Assembly: GCA_045600845.1 (NCBI GenBank)
Contig: JAZRYR010000017.1
Coordinates: 1-64,000, forward strand
From: RGIG5612 sp045600845
GTDB taxonomy: Bacteria > Bacillota > Clostridia > Lachnospirales > Lachnospiraceae
Length of the DNA: 64,000 nt
Reading direction: 5' to 3'
Numbering within the stretch: the stretch's first letter is position 1; every line of letters starts with the position of its first letter. A program made the translations under genes and the position numbers. Shown here in pieces: positions 45,230-53,693 of the stretch. Below the pieces are notes generated by a model. The model ran no database searches and was not told where the DNA came from. It saw only the letters and a program-made list of their open reading frames with translations.

Positions 45230-47038
45230 TTAATAGTAGTTTCGAATTACATCCCAGACTCCGGAACTTTCCTGACCGAGTTTCCAGGAAGCGATTCCGG
45301 CAATGTTACTCTGGCTGTACAAGTTCAGTTTTGCATTGATCGAGTCTTCATCCTCTAACCAGATATATACGTCTGTGTCATAGTTCTGATAATTCAGGGC
45401 ACGATAACCTAAAGTATCGTCCCAGGTAGCTCCTCCATGTTCCTCAACAATTCCTTTTGCATCATTCATTCCATACTCTTCACGATCCAGTTCCTCGCCG
45501 GCCTTATACCAGATTCTGGTATAGAACGGAATGCCGTAGATCAGTTTCTCTGTCGGAATCAGTTCTTTCGATAAAGCAAGGCTTTCTTTTAAGAATGGAA
45601 GAGACGCATTCGGTCCCACTTCACCGGAACCTACATAATCATCATATCCCATAACTATTACGTAGTCGCAGATTTTGGCCTGCTCTTTCACATGAAAGCA
45701 AGATGCATTATAGGCATATGGGGTATAGTTATCGACGGAAAGATATTTTCCTGCTTTTCTGCAGTGGACCGATAGTTCACGGATGAACTCAATGAAAGAA
45801 TCACTGAAATCCGAGTTTACCAGCTCAATATCAACATTCAGCCCGTCGATACCATTATCTGCCATATCATTCATCAATGTATTAATGATATATTCTCTCT
45901 TTGAAGTAGAAGAAAGAATTGCTCTGGTAACTTCCCGGGAAGATGCGTCTTCCTCTTCGGAATCAATATCCAGCAGTGCCCATACCAGGCAGCCCATGGA
46001 ATGTGCTTCCTCAACGTATTCTGCGCTGGAACGGATATACATATCCGCATCTCTTGTGGTAACGCTATACCAGGTTGGAGAAAGAACATTCAGTCCTGCT
46101 GCGTAAGTCGTATCGTTACCTAAATCTCCATTGCCACCCATATGATAGATTCCATGCCAGGTCATGTTGATCGGGCCGCCGACCGATTTCGCAGTGTACG
46201 TCGGTTCATCATAATCGCTGGCTACATCTTCCATATGACGGTTCTTTACACACCGGGTCTGGATAAATCCTAAGAAACCTTCTTCATTGATTACTTCCAG
46301 CCAGTCATCGAGATCATTGATGATCTGAAGGCGCTCTCCCTTCACAACATCACATACAACATTTGAACGGATGCCTCCCCGGATTCGGATGGAAGTTCTG
46401 CCTTTTACTTCGCAGAACTCAATCGGACCGGTTTTATATTTAATGTATACTCTTGCAGGGTCTTCAAACACGTGATAACTTGCGGAGGAGTATTTATCCA
46501 CGAAATCCATGGCAACACAAATGGTATTCCCACATTCCAAAACGACCGGATAATCCGTTTCTACCGTTTCTCCGTTTACCGTGTAGGAATTTGCATTCAG
46601 CTTCGCCTTAATAATATTTTCCGCATTGGTTACTACCAACACATTTTCGGAAGCATCCCAGTAAAATCTTTCATCAATATTGTAATATATCAAGTCTCTG
46701 CTGACATAAATCTGGCCGTCCTGGCGAAAAGCCCGGCTCAGATACTCTACCTGATTTTCTTCCGTATCGCCGTAATAGGTGTGCTGATCCAGCATAGTGT
46801 CCTCAAGAACGATTGCCAGTTCATTTTCTCCGGCATCCTCAGTTCCCGTTGTGGAGTTTGCCGTCAGGAAGAAATATTTCGGCAGGTTTTCCATGTTATG
46901 GGTAGGTCCCTTAATCTTATAGAAAACAAATAATAAGCCGAGCAGTATTACCAGAATAATCGCAACAATAACCAGGGGCTTCACAGATTTTCCTTTTTTT
47001 TGTTGCGGATGTTGGCTATTTTCGTTCTTTTGTGCCAT
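45230..47038 (-). CDS. Membrane-anchored GH18-family glycosidase-like protein
   Basis: A 602-residue protein with a basic start, one membrane anchor (~21-44) and an external part: a copper-amine-oxidase-N-like beta domain (~110-205, GNTICVAMDFVDKYS), an SH3-type domain (~215-265, VCDVVKGERLQIINDLDD), and a GH18 barrel (~285-595). The catalytic stretch DGLNVDIELVN (Glu ~402) keeps the essential Glu; an Asn replaces the usual first Asp of DxDxE. Related proteins (YaaH, YdhD type) cleave peptidoglycan of spores or cell walls. AGGTTAG precedes ATG 47038. Confidence 0.88.
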   Translation of the reverse strand: MAQKNENSQHPQQKKGKSVKPLVIVAIILVILLGLLFVFYKIKGPTHNMENLPKYFFLTANSTTGTEDAGENELAIVLEDTMLDQHTYYGDTEENQVEYLSRAFRQDGQIYVSRDLIYYNIDERFYWDASENVLVVTNAENIIKAKLNANSYTVNGETVETDYPVVLECGNTICVAMDFVDKYSSASYHVFEDPARVYIKYKTGPIEFCEVKGRTSIRIRGGIRSNVVCDVVKGERLQIINDLDDWLEVINEEGFLGFIQTRCVKNRHMEDVASDYDEPTYTAKSVGGPINMTWHGIYHMGGNGDLGNDTTYAAGLNVLSPTWYSVTTRDADMYIRSSAEYVEEAHSMGCLVWALLDIDSEEEDASSREVTRAILSSTSKREYIINTLMNDMADNGIDGLNVDIELVNSDFSDSFIEFIRELSVHCRKAGKYLSVDNYTPYAYNASCFHVKEQAKICDYVIVMGYDDYVGSGEVGPNASLPFLKESLALSKELIPTEKLIYGIPFYTRIWYKAGEELDREEYGMNDAKGIVEEHGGATWDDTLGYRALNYQNYDTDVYIWLEDEDSINAKLNLYSQSNIAGIASWKLGQESSGVWDVIRNYY

Positions 47039-47151
47039 ACGCTAACCTCACATTCATTTTAATCTAAGTATTATATCATTTTTACCAGTTAAAAAGCAAC
47101 ATTGCCGGCTTCCTTCGGAAGTCCGGTAAGAAACTTGTCAGAGGTTCTTTC

Positions 47152-47382
47152 CTAAATATTATTTACGATGTCGAACTTCAGCTCCGTCAGCTGTCCCGAT
47201 TCGCTCCATACATAATCCCGCATGTAATTGGTTTCTTCATTAAAAATACAGGCTGCCGCGATTTCTTTTGCATCCGATTTTTTTCCTTCCAGATAGAGAG
47301 ATGCTCCTTTGCCCGCAATCGCCTTCAATTCATGCTCCAGTAACATGTAGGAAATGTAACGGTTTTTTTCAGAATAAGTCAT
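47152..47382 (-). CDS. Small uncharacterised protein
   Basis: A 76-residue protein, MTYSEKNRYISYMLLEHEL onward, mixed charge with no membrane segment or Cys; I do not recognise it. An excellent ribosome site (AAAGGAGG) lies 8 nt before ATG 47382, which supports it being real and fixes the start. It stands alone between the GH18 gene and mecA. The C-terminal part (YMRDYVWSESGQLTELKFD) looks like a beta hairpin. Confidence 0.62.
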   Translation of the reverse strand: MTYSEKNRYISYMLLEHELKAIAGKGASLYLEGKKSDAKEIAAACIFNEETNYMRDYVWSESGQLTELKFDIVNNI

Positions 47383-47642
47383 GCCGACCTCCTTTCTTTG
47401 AAAATATGCAGATTCAAGGAAATGCCGTGATAATATAAAAAATCTGCATTTTAGCATAAGAAAAAGAGCTGACTGTTTATATAAAAATTGGGAATCCGAT
47501 CTGCAGAACGCAGATCCTTAAATACGAAATTGAGAGGGTGTAATCGAACCTACAAAAGCCTGAATATAGTTGATTTTTTGCTATGTTAAAAAATGCCTTC
47601 AGCTCTCATTTCTTATGTGAAAAATAGTATATTATTTTTATA

Positions 47643-47671
47643 TTGACTTTTCAAGCGTTTTCATTTATTTT
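47643..47671 (+). promoter_or_regulatory. Promoter of mecA
   Basis: TTGACT (47643-47648), 17-nt spacer, TATTTT (47666-47671). The -10 ends only 9 nt before the mecA ATG. Confidence 0.6.
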
Positions 47672-47680
47672 TTCCTATAT

Positions 47681-48379
47681 ATGAAGATAGAACGTATTAG
47701 TGAAAATCAAATAAAGTGCACACTGAACCGGTCAGACCTCGCCTCCCGACAGATCCGGATGAGCGAGCTGGCTTATGGAACAGAAAAAACAAAAGGACTG
47801 TTTCAGGACATGATGGAACAGGCTTCTAATGAAGTCGGTTTCGATGCCAATGACCTTCCTTTAATGATCGAAGCTATTCCTGTTTCTATGGACTGTATTG
47901 TGCTGATGATTACCAAGGTCGAAGACCCGGATGAAATGGATACTAAGTTCTCCAGCTTTACCCGTTTAAACGACCTCTTTTCGGATGCCCCTGAGGATGT
48001 GCCAAAAGCTCCTTTCCACCGTTCGGGCGGAAAGCCTCAAAAACCGGCGCAGGACGTCCTTTCCTCATTAGCAAACACACCGGCTACTCTGGACAGGCTC
48101 TTCTCTTTTGATGATCTGGATACAGTTATTAGCTTCGCTCATCATATTGATGGTATTTACAGAGGATTTAATTCTCTTTATAAATGCCGCGAAAACAACA
48201 GATTTTACCTGCTCCTTACAAAATCAGAACACAATATCAAGGAGTTTGGTTTAGTATGCAATTCAGCTTTGGAATACGGCAGCAAGGAATTTTTAAACTT
48301 CGCCAGAATCGCTTACCTTGACGAACATTTTGATAAAATCTTAGATGGTAATGCAGTTCAAAGCCTTGCTAATGTGTAA
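47681..48379 (+). CDS. mecA: ClpC adaptor protein MecA
   Basis: Delivers substrates to ClpCP and regulates competence in Bacillus. The 232 residues match the family: N-terminal substrate-binding region MKIERISENQIKCTLNRSDL and SELAYGTEKTKGLFQDMM (1-60), an acidic/Pro linker (~95-130), and a C-terminal ClpC-binding domain (~140-230, LFSFDDLDTVISFAHHI). No Shine-Dalgarno sequence precedes ATG 47681; with the promoter so close the mRNA may be leaderless or nearly so. Confidence 0.93.
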   Translation: MKIERISENQIKCTLNRSDLASRQIRMSELAYGTEKTKGLFQDMMEQASNEVGFDANDLPLMIEAIPVSMDCIVLMITKVEDPDEMDTKFSSFTRLNDLFSDAPEDVPKAPFHRSGGKPQKPAQDVLSSLANTPATLDRLFSFDDLDTVISFAHHIDGIYRGFNSLYKCRENNRFYLLLTKSEHNIKEFGLVCNSALEYGSKEFLNFARIAYLDEHFDKILDGNAVQSLANV

Positions 48380-48416
48380 TTAGCCTTAGCTTTTTTTGCT
48401 GCGTTTTGCTTGTTAT

Positions 48417-48441
48417 GGCGGATAGATTTATTCTGTCCGCC
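48417..48441 (+). terminator. mecA terminator
   Basis: GGCGGATAGA (48417-48426) pairs with TCTGTCCGCC (48432-48441) with one G-U pair, followed by TTTTATTATTTT. Confidence 0.85.
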
Positions 48442-48508
48442 TTTTATTATTTTATATGAGTGATCCCCGGTACACGGGTAAACAATAAATTTTTGTGTGA
48501 GGTGCGTA

Positions 48509-49633
48509 ATGGCTCAAGAACTTATTTGTTTAAAAGACCTGGTAATGGAATTCGGGAAAGACCGAGTCTTAGATTCCATAAATCTCAGTATTGAGGACAA
48601 GAAATCCATGACCCTTCTGCGTCCATCCGGATGCGGTAAAACGACTACCTTAAGAATCATCGCAGGCTTCCAAAATCCAACAAGTGGTGAAGTCTTTTTC
48701 GACGGACAGAAAATCAACGATGTTCCGCCTTATAAAAGACAGATTAACACGGTTTTTCAGAACTACGCGTTATTCCCGCATTTAGATGTTTATGACAACA
48801 TCGCCTTCGGCCTGCGGATTTCCAAACTTCCAGAAGCAGAAATTGACAAACGGGTCGGTGAAATGCTGGAAGCGGTTTCCCTGAAAGGCTTTGAGAATCG
48901 TAAAGTCACTTCTCTTTCCGGTGGTCAGCAACAGCGTGTTGCCATCGCCAGAGCCTTAGTTAACCGTCCAAAGGTTCTTTTGTTAGATGAGCCTTTGGGA
49001 GCTTTGGACCTGCGTCTAAGGAAAGACATGCAGAACGAGCTGAAAGCAATCCAGCAGGAGGTGGGCATTACATTCGTTTATGTAACCCATGATCAGGAAG
49101 AAGCTCTTTCCATGTCCGATACCATCGTTGTTATGGATGGCGGAAAGATCCAGCAGATCGGAACACCGGAAGATATTTATAATGAGCCTGCCAACGCTTT
49201 TGTTGCAGACTTTATCGGCGAGTCCAATATTCTCGATGGCATCATGATGGAGGACTTCCGTGTGAAGTTCTTTGACCGCGAGTTTACCTGTGTAGATAAA
49301 GGTTTTAAAGAGAATGAACCGGTTGATGTCGTAATTCGTCCGGAAGATGTAGATATTGTTGCACCGGAGGATGGTCATCTTTGCGGCACCGTTACCAACG
49401 TAACTTTTAAGGGCGTACACTACGATACCATTGTGGATTTTAAAGGATTTAAATGGTTGATTCAGACTACCGACTTCCATAAGGAAGGCTCTGTCATTGG
49501 CATCCGTCTGAATCCAGATGATATCCATGTAATGCATAAGAGTGAATACTCTGGCATGTTTGGTGACTACAGTTCCTATTCCGAGGAATATGATGATATT
49601 TCCATTGTTGAAGATGATGAGGAGAACGAATAA
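48509..49633 (+). CDS. potA: Spermidine/putrescine ABC transporter ATP-binding protein
   Basis: About 374 residues: an ABC ATPase (~1-235) and a TOBE-type C-terminal domain (~270-350). Signature LSGGQQQRVAIARAL, Walker B VLLLDEPLGALD and H-loop THDQEEA are normal. Walker A reads RPSGCGKTT: the first glycine of the usual GPSGCGKT is Arg (codon CGT at the GGT position). ATG 48509, with GAGGTG upstream, is chosen. It is the first gene of potABCD and shares one base with potB (TAATG). Confidence 0.93.
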   Translation: MAQELICLKDLVMEFGKDRVLDSINLSIEDKKSMTLLRPSGCGKTTTLRIIAGFQNPTSGEVFFDGQKINDVPPYKRQINTVFQNYALFPHLDVYDNIAFGLRISKLPEAEIDKRVGEMLEAVSLKGFENRKVTSLSGGQQQRVAIARALVNRPKVLLLDEPLGALDLRLRKDMQNELKAIQQEVGITFVYVTHDQEEALSMSDTIVVMDGGKIQQIGTPEDIYNEPANAFVADFIGESNILDGIMMEDFRVKFFDREFTCVDKGFKENEPVDVVIRPEDVDIVAPEDGHLCGTVTNVTFKGVHYDTIVDFKGFKWLIQTTDFHKEGSVIGIRLNPDDIHVMHKSEYSGMFGDYSSYSEEYDDISIVEDDEENE

Positions 49634-50451
49634 TGAAGCGTAAATGGCTCACAGCTCCTTACATCGTATGGATGCTGTTATTCACAATCATACCCCTTTG
49701 CATAGTTATTTACTTTGCATTTACAGATTCCATAACCGGCAATTTTACTATTTCGAACATTGCCGACATGTGGGACTATGCCCCGATTTTCCTGCGGTCC
49801 ATCTGGCTCAGTGTTATCGCTACCATAATCTGCCTGATTATCGGATATCCGGTTGCTTATACCATCGCCCAGTGCAAACCTCGTACCCAGCAGCTTCTTC
49901 AGATGTTGATCATGTTGCCGATGTGCATGAGTTTCCTTTTAAGAACTCTTGCATGGGTTGCTTTGCTGGAAGATACCGGTATTATCAACAATTTTGTCAC
50001 AGCACTTGGCCTTACACCTCTTCCTTTAATTCGAAACTCCGGCGCCGTTGTTTTAGGTATGGTTTATAATTACCTGCCTTATATGATTTTGCCGCTGTAC
50101 ACTTCCATCTCGAAGATAAACCCAAGATTCATCGAGGCTGCAGAAGATTTAGGCTGCAACAAATCCCAGGTGTTCCGAAAGGTGACTCTGCCACTTTCCA
50201 CGCCAGGCATTGCTTCCGGAATCACCATGGTGTTCGTACCGGCAGTTTCCACGTTCTATATTTCCCAGAAATTGGGCTCTCCGGGAACGATTTTAGTTGG
50301 TGATATTATCGAGTCTCAGTTTAAGGGCGCATACAATCCAAACCTGGGTGCTGCTATGTCCTTGATTCTGATGATTCTGATTTTTATCTGCATCGGCATT
50401 TCCAACCATTTCACCAACAATGCTTCGGAAGAGGAGGTGATGATTCCATGA
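49633..50451 (+). CDS. potB: Polyamine ABC transporter permease PotB
   Basis: A 272-residue permease with six membrane segments. The EAA loop (EAAEDLGCNKSQVFRKVTLP, ~172) couples it to PotA. ATG 49633 overlaps the potA stop codon. A basic KRKWLTAPY start and an SITGNF external stretch after the first segment are usual for PotB/PotH. Confidence 0.94.
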   Translation: MKRKWLTAPYIVWMLLFTIIPLCIVIYFAFTDSITGNFTISNIADMWDYAPIFLRSIWLSVIATIICLIIGYPVAYTIAQCKPRTQQLLQMLIMLPMCMSFLLRTLAWVALLEDTGIINNFVTALGLTPLPLIRNSGAVVLGMVYNYLPYMILPLYTSISKINPRFIEAAEDLGCNKSQVFRKVTLPLSTPGIASGITMVFVPAVSTFYISQKLGSPGTILVGDIIESQFKGAYNPNLGAAMSLILMILIFICIGISNHFTNNASEEEVMIP

Positions 50452-51275
50452 GAAATGTATCCAAAGTCATCACGGTTATCGTCTTCATCTTTTTATATGT
50501 GCCAATCGTTATTTTGGCCATTGCTTCCTTCAGTTCCGGAGCGGATCTGGCGGTATTTAAAGAGTTCACCCTAAACCAGTATCATGAATTATTCCGCGAT
50601 ACAGACCTGCTGATTCTGGTAAGAAACTCTGCCATCATCGCAGTACTCTCTACCGCTATCGCTACGATTTTAGGTTCCGCTGCCGCTTTAGGGATCCATA
50701 AGATGAGCAAGAAAATGCGGAATCTGGTTATGTCCATGACCAACATTCCAATGACTAACCCGGATATTGTTACCGGTGTTTCCCTGGCCTTAATGTTTGC
50801 TTTTACAGGCACCATGCTGAAACTGAATTCCATTTTAGGTTTCTGGACTCTTTTGATCGCCCATGTAACCTTTAATCTTCCATACGTTATTCTGAACGTC
50901 ATGCCGCGGCTTGCCCAGATGGACCAAAACCTGACGGATGCCGCTTTGGATTTAGGTTGCACTCCGGTGAAAGCCTTCTTTAAGGTAACCATTCACGAAA
51001 TTATGCCGGGCATTATTGCCGGCGCACTGATGAGCTTCACCATGTCTCTGGATGATTTCGTAATTTCCTATTTTGTAACCGGTTCCGGTTTCGTAACCCT
51101 TCCGGTTGAAATTTACAACTATACGAAGAAACCGATTCATCCGAAACTGTATGCCCTGTTCACCTTAATGTTCATTGTTATTTTAGCTTTGATGATTACT
51201 ATGAATGTGCTGCAGGCAAAAGCTGATAAGAAAAAGTCTCGGAATCATATGAACCCGATCGGAGGTGTGTCATGA
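50448..51275 (+). CDS. potC: Polyamine ABC transporter permease PotC
   Basis: A 275-residue, six-segment permease with the EAA-like loop DAALDLGCTPVKAFFKVT (~165) and the motif FTMSLDDFVISYFVTG (~195) characteristic of PotC/PotI. Its ATG overlaps the potB stop by 4 nt. In many Clostridia PotC is fused to PotD; here they remain separate but overlapping. Confidence 0.95.
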   Translation: MRNVSKVITVIVFIFLYVPIVILAIASFSSGADLAVFKEFTLNQYHELFRDTDLLILVRNSAIIAVLSTAIATILGSAAALGIHKMSKKMRNLVMSMTNIPMTNPDIVTGVSLALMFAFTGTMLKLNSILGFWTLLIAHVTFNLPYVILNVMPRLAQMDQNLTDAALDLGCTPVKAFFKVTIHEIMPGIIAGALMSFTMSLDDFVISYFVTGSGFVTLPVEIYNYTKKPIHPKLYALFTLMFIVILALMITMNVLQAKADKKKSRNHMNPIGGVS

Positions 51276-52513
51276 AAAAGTTTCAACAACTCCGTAGAGA
51301 GAAGGTTGCAGGCAGCATGAGGCAGTATCTCGCCTGTCTGCTGGCATTGGTTTTCGGCCTCTTAGTATTTGCTGCAGTTCCTGCAAAAGCTGCAGATAAG
51401 GTCACCATAACCGTTTACAACTGGGGTCAATATATTTCCGACGGCAGCGACGGCTACATTGACGTTATCGCCGAGTTTGAGAAAGCCTATCCGAATATTA
51501 AGGTCAACTATATGACCTACGACAGCAACGAGACCTTATACACGAAGCTTCAGTCCGGCGGTTCTATTTTCGATGTCATCATTCCGTCCGACTATATGAT
51601 CGACATGCTGATTTCCGAGGACAGGCTGGAGCCTTTGGATTTTTCCAACATTCCGAACTATAAGTATGTGGATGATGCGTACAAGAACCTGGCTTACGAC
51701 CCTGAGAATAAATATTCCGTGCCTTATACCTGGGGCTGCGTAGGCGTTATCTACAATACCAAGTACGTGAATGAAGAAGATATCGGCAGCTGGGATCTTA
51801 TGTGGAATAAGGACTATGCCGGTAAGATTTTAATGTTCGATAACCCTCGTGATGCTTTCGCCATTGCGGAACGTCTCTTAGGATATAGCCTGAATACGGA
51901 GGATCCGGAGGAACTGGTTGCTGCTACAGAAAAGCTGAAAGAACAGAAGAACCTGGTACAGAGCTATGTAATGGACCAGATTTTCGATAAGTTGGAGCGT
52001 GAGGAAGCATGGATCGGCGCATATTATGCCGGAGACTATCTGCTCATGATCGAAGAGAACGAAGACCTTGGCTTTTTCTTCCCGGAAGAAGGTTACAACC
52101 TTTTCGTAGATGCCTGCTGCATCCCAAAAGGCTGCCAGCATAAGAAGGAGGCGGAAACTTTCATTAATTTCCTGTGTGAACCGGAAATCTGCGGCCCGAA
52201 TCTGGAATACTTAGGTTACGCTTCTCCAATCTCTGCATCCAAGAAATATATGGACCCGGAACTGGTTGCAAGCGAAATTGCTTATCCTTCCGAAGAAACG
52301 CTTGCAAAGGGCGAAGCGTTCGGAGCTCTATCCGTAGAAGGAAACCAGCTGATGAACTCCCTCTGGCTGTCCGTTAAGACCGACGACAACGTATTAGGAA
52401 AGTATCTGATTCTGACCGGCGCGGCTATCGTGGTTGTCATTGGTCTGTGGCTTTTCTTTAAGATACGCAAGAGCCGTTCCATCAAGCGACGTGGAATGTT
52501 TTATAAGAAATAA
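51272..52513 (+). CDS. potD: Polyamine-binding protein PotD with C-terminal membrane anchor
   Basis: A 413-residue substrate-binding protein. A signal peptide (~19-40) ends PAKA-ADK; there is no lipobox Cys. The mature domain starts VTITVYNWGQYISDGSDG, typical of PotD/PotF, with SDYMIDMLISEDRLEPL and YSVPYTWGCVGVIYN as later signatures. After the domain a single membrane helix (~378-398, LILTGAAIVVVIGLWLFF) precedes a basic end (KIRKSRSIKRRG). Bacillota PotD is usually a lipoprotein; this one is tethered by its C-terminus. ATGA overlap with potC. Confidence 0.94.
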   Translation: MKKFQQLRREKVAGSMRQYLACLLALVFGLLVFAAVPAKAADKVTITVYNWGQYISDGSDGYIDVIAEFEKAYPNIKVNYMTYDSNETLYTKLQSGGSIFDVIIPSDYMIDMLISEDRLEPLDFSNIPNYKYVDDAYKNLAYDPENKYSVPYTWGCVGVIYNTKYVNEEDIGSWDLMWNKDYAGKILMFDNPRDAFAIAERLLGYSLNTEDPEELVAATEKLKEQKNLVQSYVMDQIFDKLEREEAWIGAYYAGDYLLMIEENEDLGFFFPEEGYNLFVDACCIPKGCQHKKEAETFINFLCEPEICGPNLEYLGYASPISASKKYMDPELVASEIAYPSEETLAKGEAFGALSVEGNQLMNSLWLSVKTDDNVLGKYLILTGAAIVVVIGLWLFFKIRKSRSIKRRGMFYKK

Positions 52514-52518
52514 GATAA

Positions 52519-52542
52519 AAAGCACGGATTGCTCCGTGCTTT
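52519..52542. terminator. Bidirectional terminator after potD
   Basis: AAAGCACGGA (52519-52528) pairs with TCCGTGCTTT (52533-52542) around TTGC. It serves the convergent potD and DUF1858 genes. Confidence 0.88.
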
Positions 52543-52563
52543 CTTAGTTTCATTTTAGTCAAA

Positions 52564-52767
52564 TTATTTCGCTGCGAGGTAAGCGTTCATTCTTGCAACG
52601 ATTGCATTAACATCTGTTCCATGAACTGCGCAAGCGTCCTCAAGGCTTTCTGCCTGTGAAGATGGGCAGCCGAGGCAGTGCATACCAGTTTCAAGAAGAA
52701 TTGGAACGAAGCCTTCGTCTACTCTTAAGATGTCACCAATAGTCATATCTTTTGTAATAGTTGCCAT
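52564..52767 (-). CDS. DUF1858-type small CxxC protein
   Basis: A 67-residue protein matching the DUF1858/hybrid-cluster-associated disulfide family: TKDMTIGDILRVDEGFVPIL, then a conserved HCLGCPSSQAESLEDAC loop. The paired cysteines (CxxC) suggest redox or cluster chemistry; the precise role is unknown. GGAGG lies 9 nt upstream of ATG 52767. It is next to a structured RNA and a ferredoxin gene. Confidence 0.87.
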   Translation of the reverse strand: MATITKDMTIGDILRVDEGFVPILLETGMHCLGCPSSQAESLEDACAVHGTDVNAIVARMNAYLAAK

Positions 52768-52962
52768 TTATATGTCCTCCTTATAAATAAAACAGCAAGA
52801 GTCACGTAATCTTTTTATTGCGTGGGCATTATATTATATCTTTTGTTTTTTTTCAATACTTCTTTCTTTATTTCGTAGCATTGCCTATTTTTCAAGGAAA
52901 TTCATACGGCTTTTTTATTAAAGATTACAAGTTTTTTCAATTATTGAAGGAGTTTTGTGTAG

Positions 52963-53153
52963 AGATTCAGTCCAGACGCAGGGAAAAGAAACAATAAGCC
53001 GAAAGTCCTTAGCGCGGAGTGCGGTTGGATGGGACCGACTGAGTACTGTCCGAGCCCATAGGGCGAGTTGCGAAGGAGGGACCACGCTTATCCAATCGTG
53101 CTCCACGCTTAGCACTTTCGTGCCGTTTCGTTCCCTGCGTCTGGGCTGGGTCT
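52963..53153 (+). ncRNA. Candidate structured RNA, copy B
   Basis: About 191 nt closed by a 23-bp stem: 52963-52985 (starts AGATTCAGTCCAGACGCAGG) pairs with 53131-53153, including three G-U pairs. The core matches copy A at 8891-9067 in long blocks (GAAACAATAAGCCGAAA, GAGTACTGTCCGAGC, GGACCAC, CTTATCCA), while the closing stem is unrelated in sequence. A hairpin GCCC-ATA-GGGC (~53054-53064) replaces a shorter one in copy A. Core conservation with compensated stems supports an RNA. No clear promoter was found, so strand is provisional. Confidence 0.72.
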
Positions 53154-53288
53154 GTAAATTAAAATCCCATCAAATCACGTACGAAAAAAATACTTGTATT
53201 TTCAACATATATTTGTTATATGTTGCTTAGACAAGTAAATAAGTCCGATTTGTTGTTTATCTGACAATAGGTTGAATTATATTAATAC

Positions 53289-53317
53289 TTGTAATAGTGG
53301 TTAAAATAGTTTAGAAT
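53289..53317 (+). promoter_or_regulatory. Candidate ferredoxin promoter
   Basis: TTGTAA (53289-53294), 17-nt spacer, TAGAAT (53312-53317), leaving a ~57-nt leader before the ferredoxin ATG. Confidence 0.5.
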
Positions 53318-53380
53318 TGCATGAGTGAAACGGACTTTGGTCCGGTTTTCTCGAGAAAATTTTTAAAGGAGGACTTTAAT

Positions 53381-53551
53381 ATGGCACGCGTTATTAATGA
53401 TGGTTGTGTTAGCTGTGGAGCTTGTGAAAGTTCTTGCCCAGTAGGCGCTATTACAGCTGGTGACGACAAATATGTTATTGATGCAGCAACTTGCATCGAC
53501 TGCGGAGCATGTGAAGGCTCTTGCCCAACTGGTTCTATCGCAGAAGCATAA
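53381..53551 (+). CDS. 2[4Fe-4S] ferredoxin
   Basis: A 56-residue clostridial ferredoxin with two CxxCxxCxxxCP motifs: CVSCGACESSCP and CIDCGACEGSCP. It carries low-potential electrons between oxidoreductases and hydrogenases. ATG 53381 has AAAGGAGG 9 nt upstream and gives the standard MARVINDGCVSCG start. A monocistronic gene with its own terminator. Confidence 0.97.
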   Translation: MARVINDGCVSCGACESSCPVGAITAGDDKYVIDAATCIDCGACEGSCPTGSIAEA

Positions 53552-53576
53552 TAATTTAAAAATAATCGTTCGAACG

Positions 53577-53606
53577 AAAAAACGCCGGAATCTTCCGGCG
53601 TTTTTT
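53577..53606 (+). terminator. Ferredoxin terminator
   Basis: AAAAAACGCCGGA (53577-53589) pairs with TCCGGCGTTTTTT (53594-53606) around ATCT. Usable in both directions. Confidence 0.92.
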
Positions 53607-53693
53607 GTCAGGAATGAGGTGTCAGCGAAGCTGACGATAGTCTGTATGCCCGTTCCCCTCTGCGGGACGGCACCTCTTCTATTAAAATCTCTT

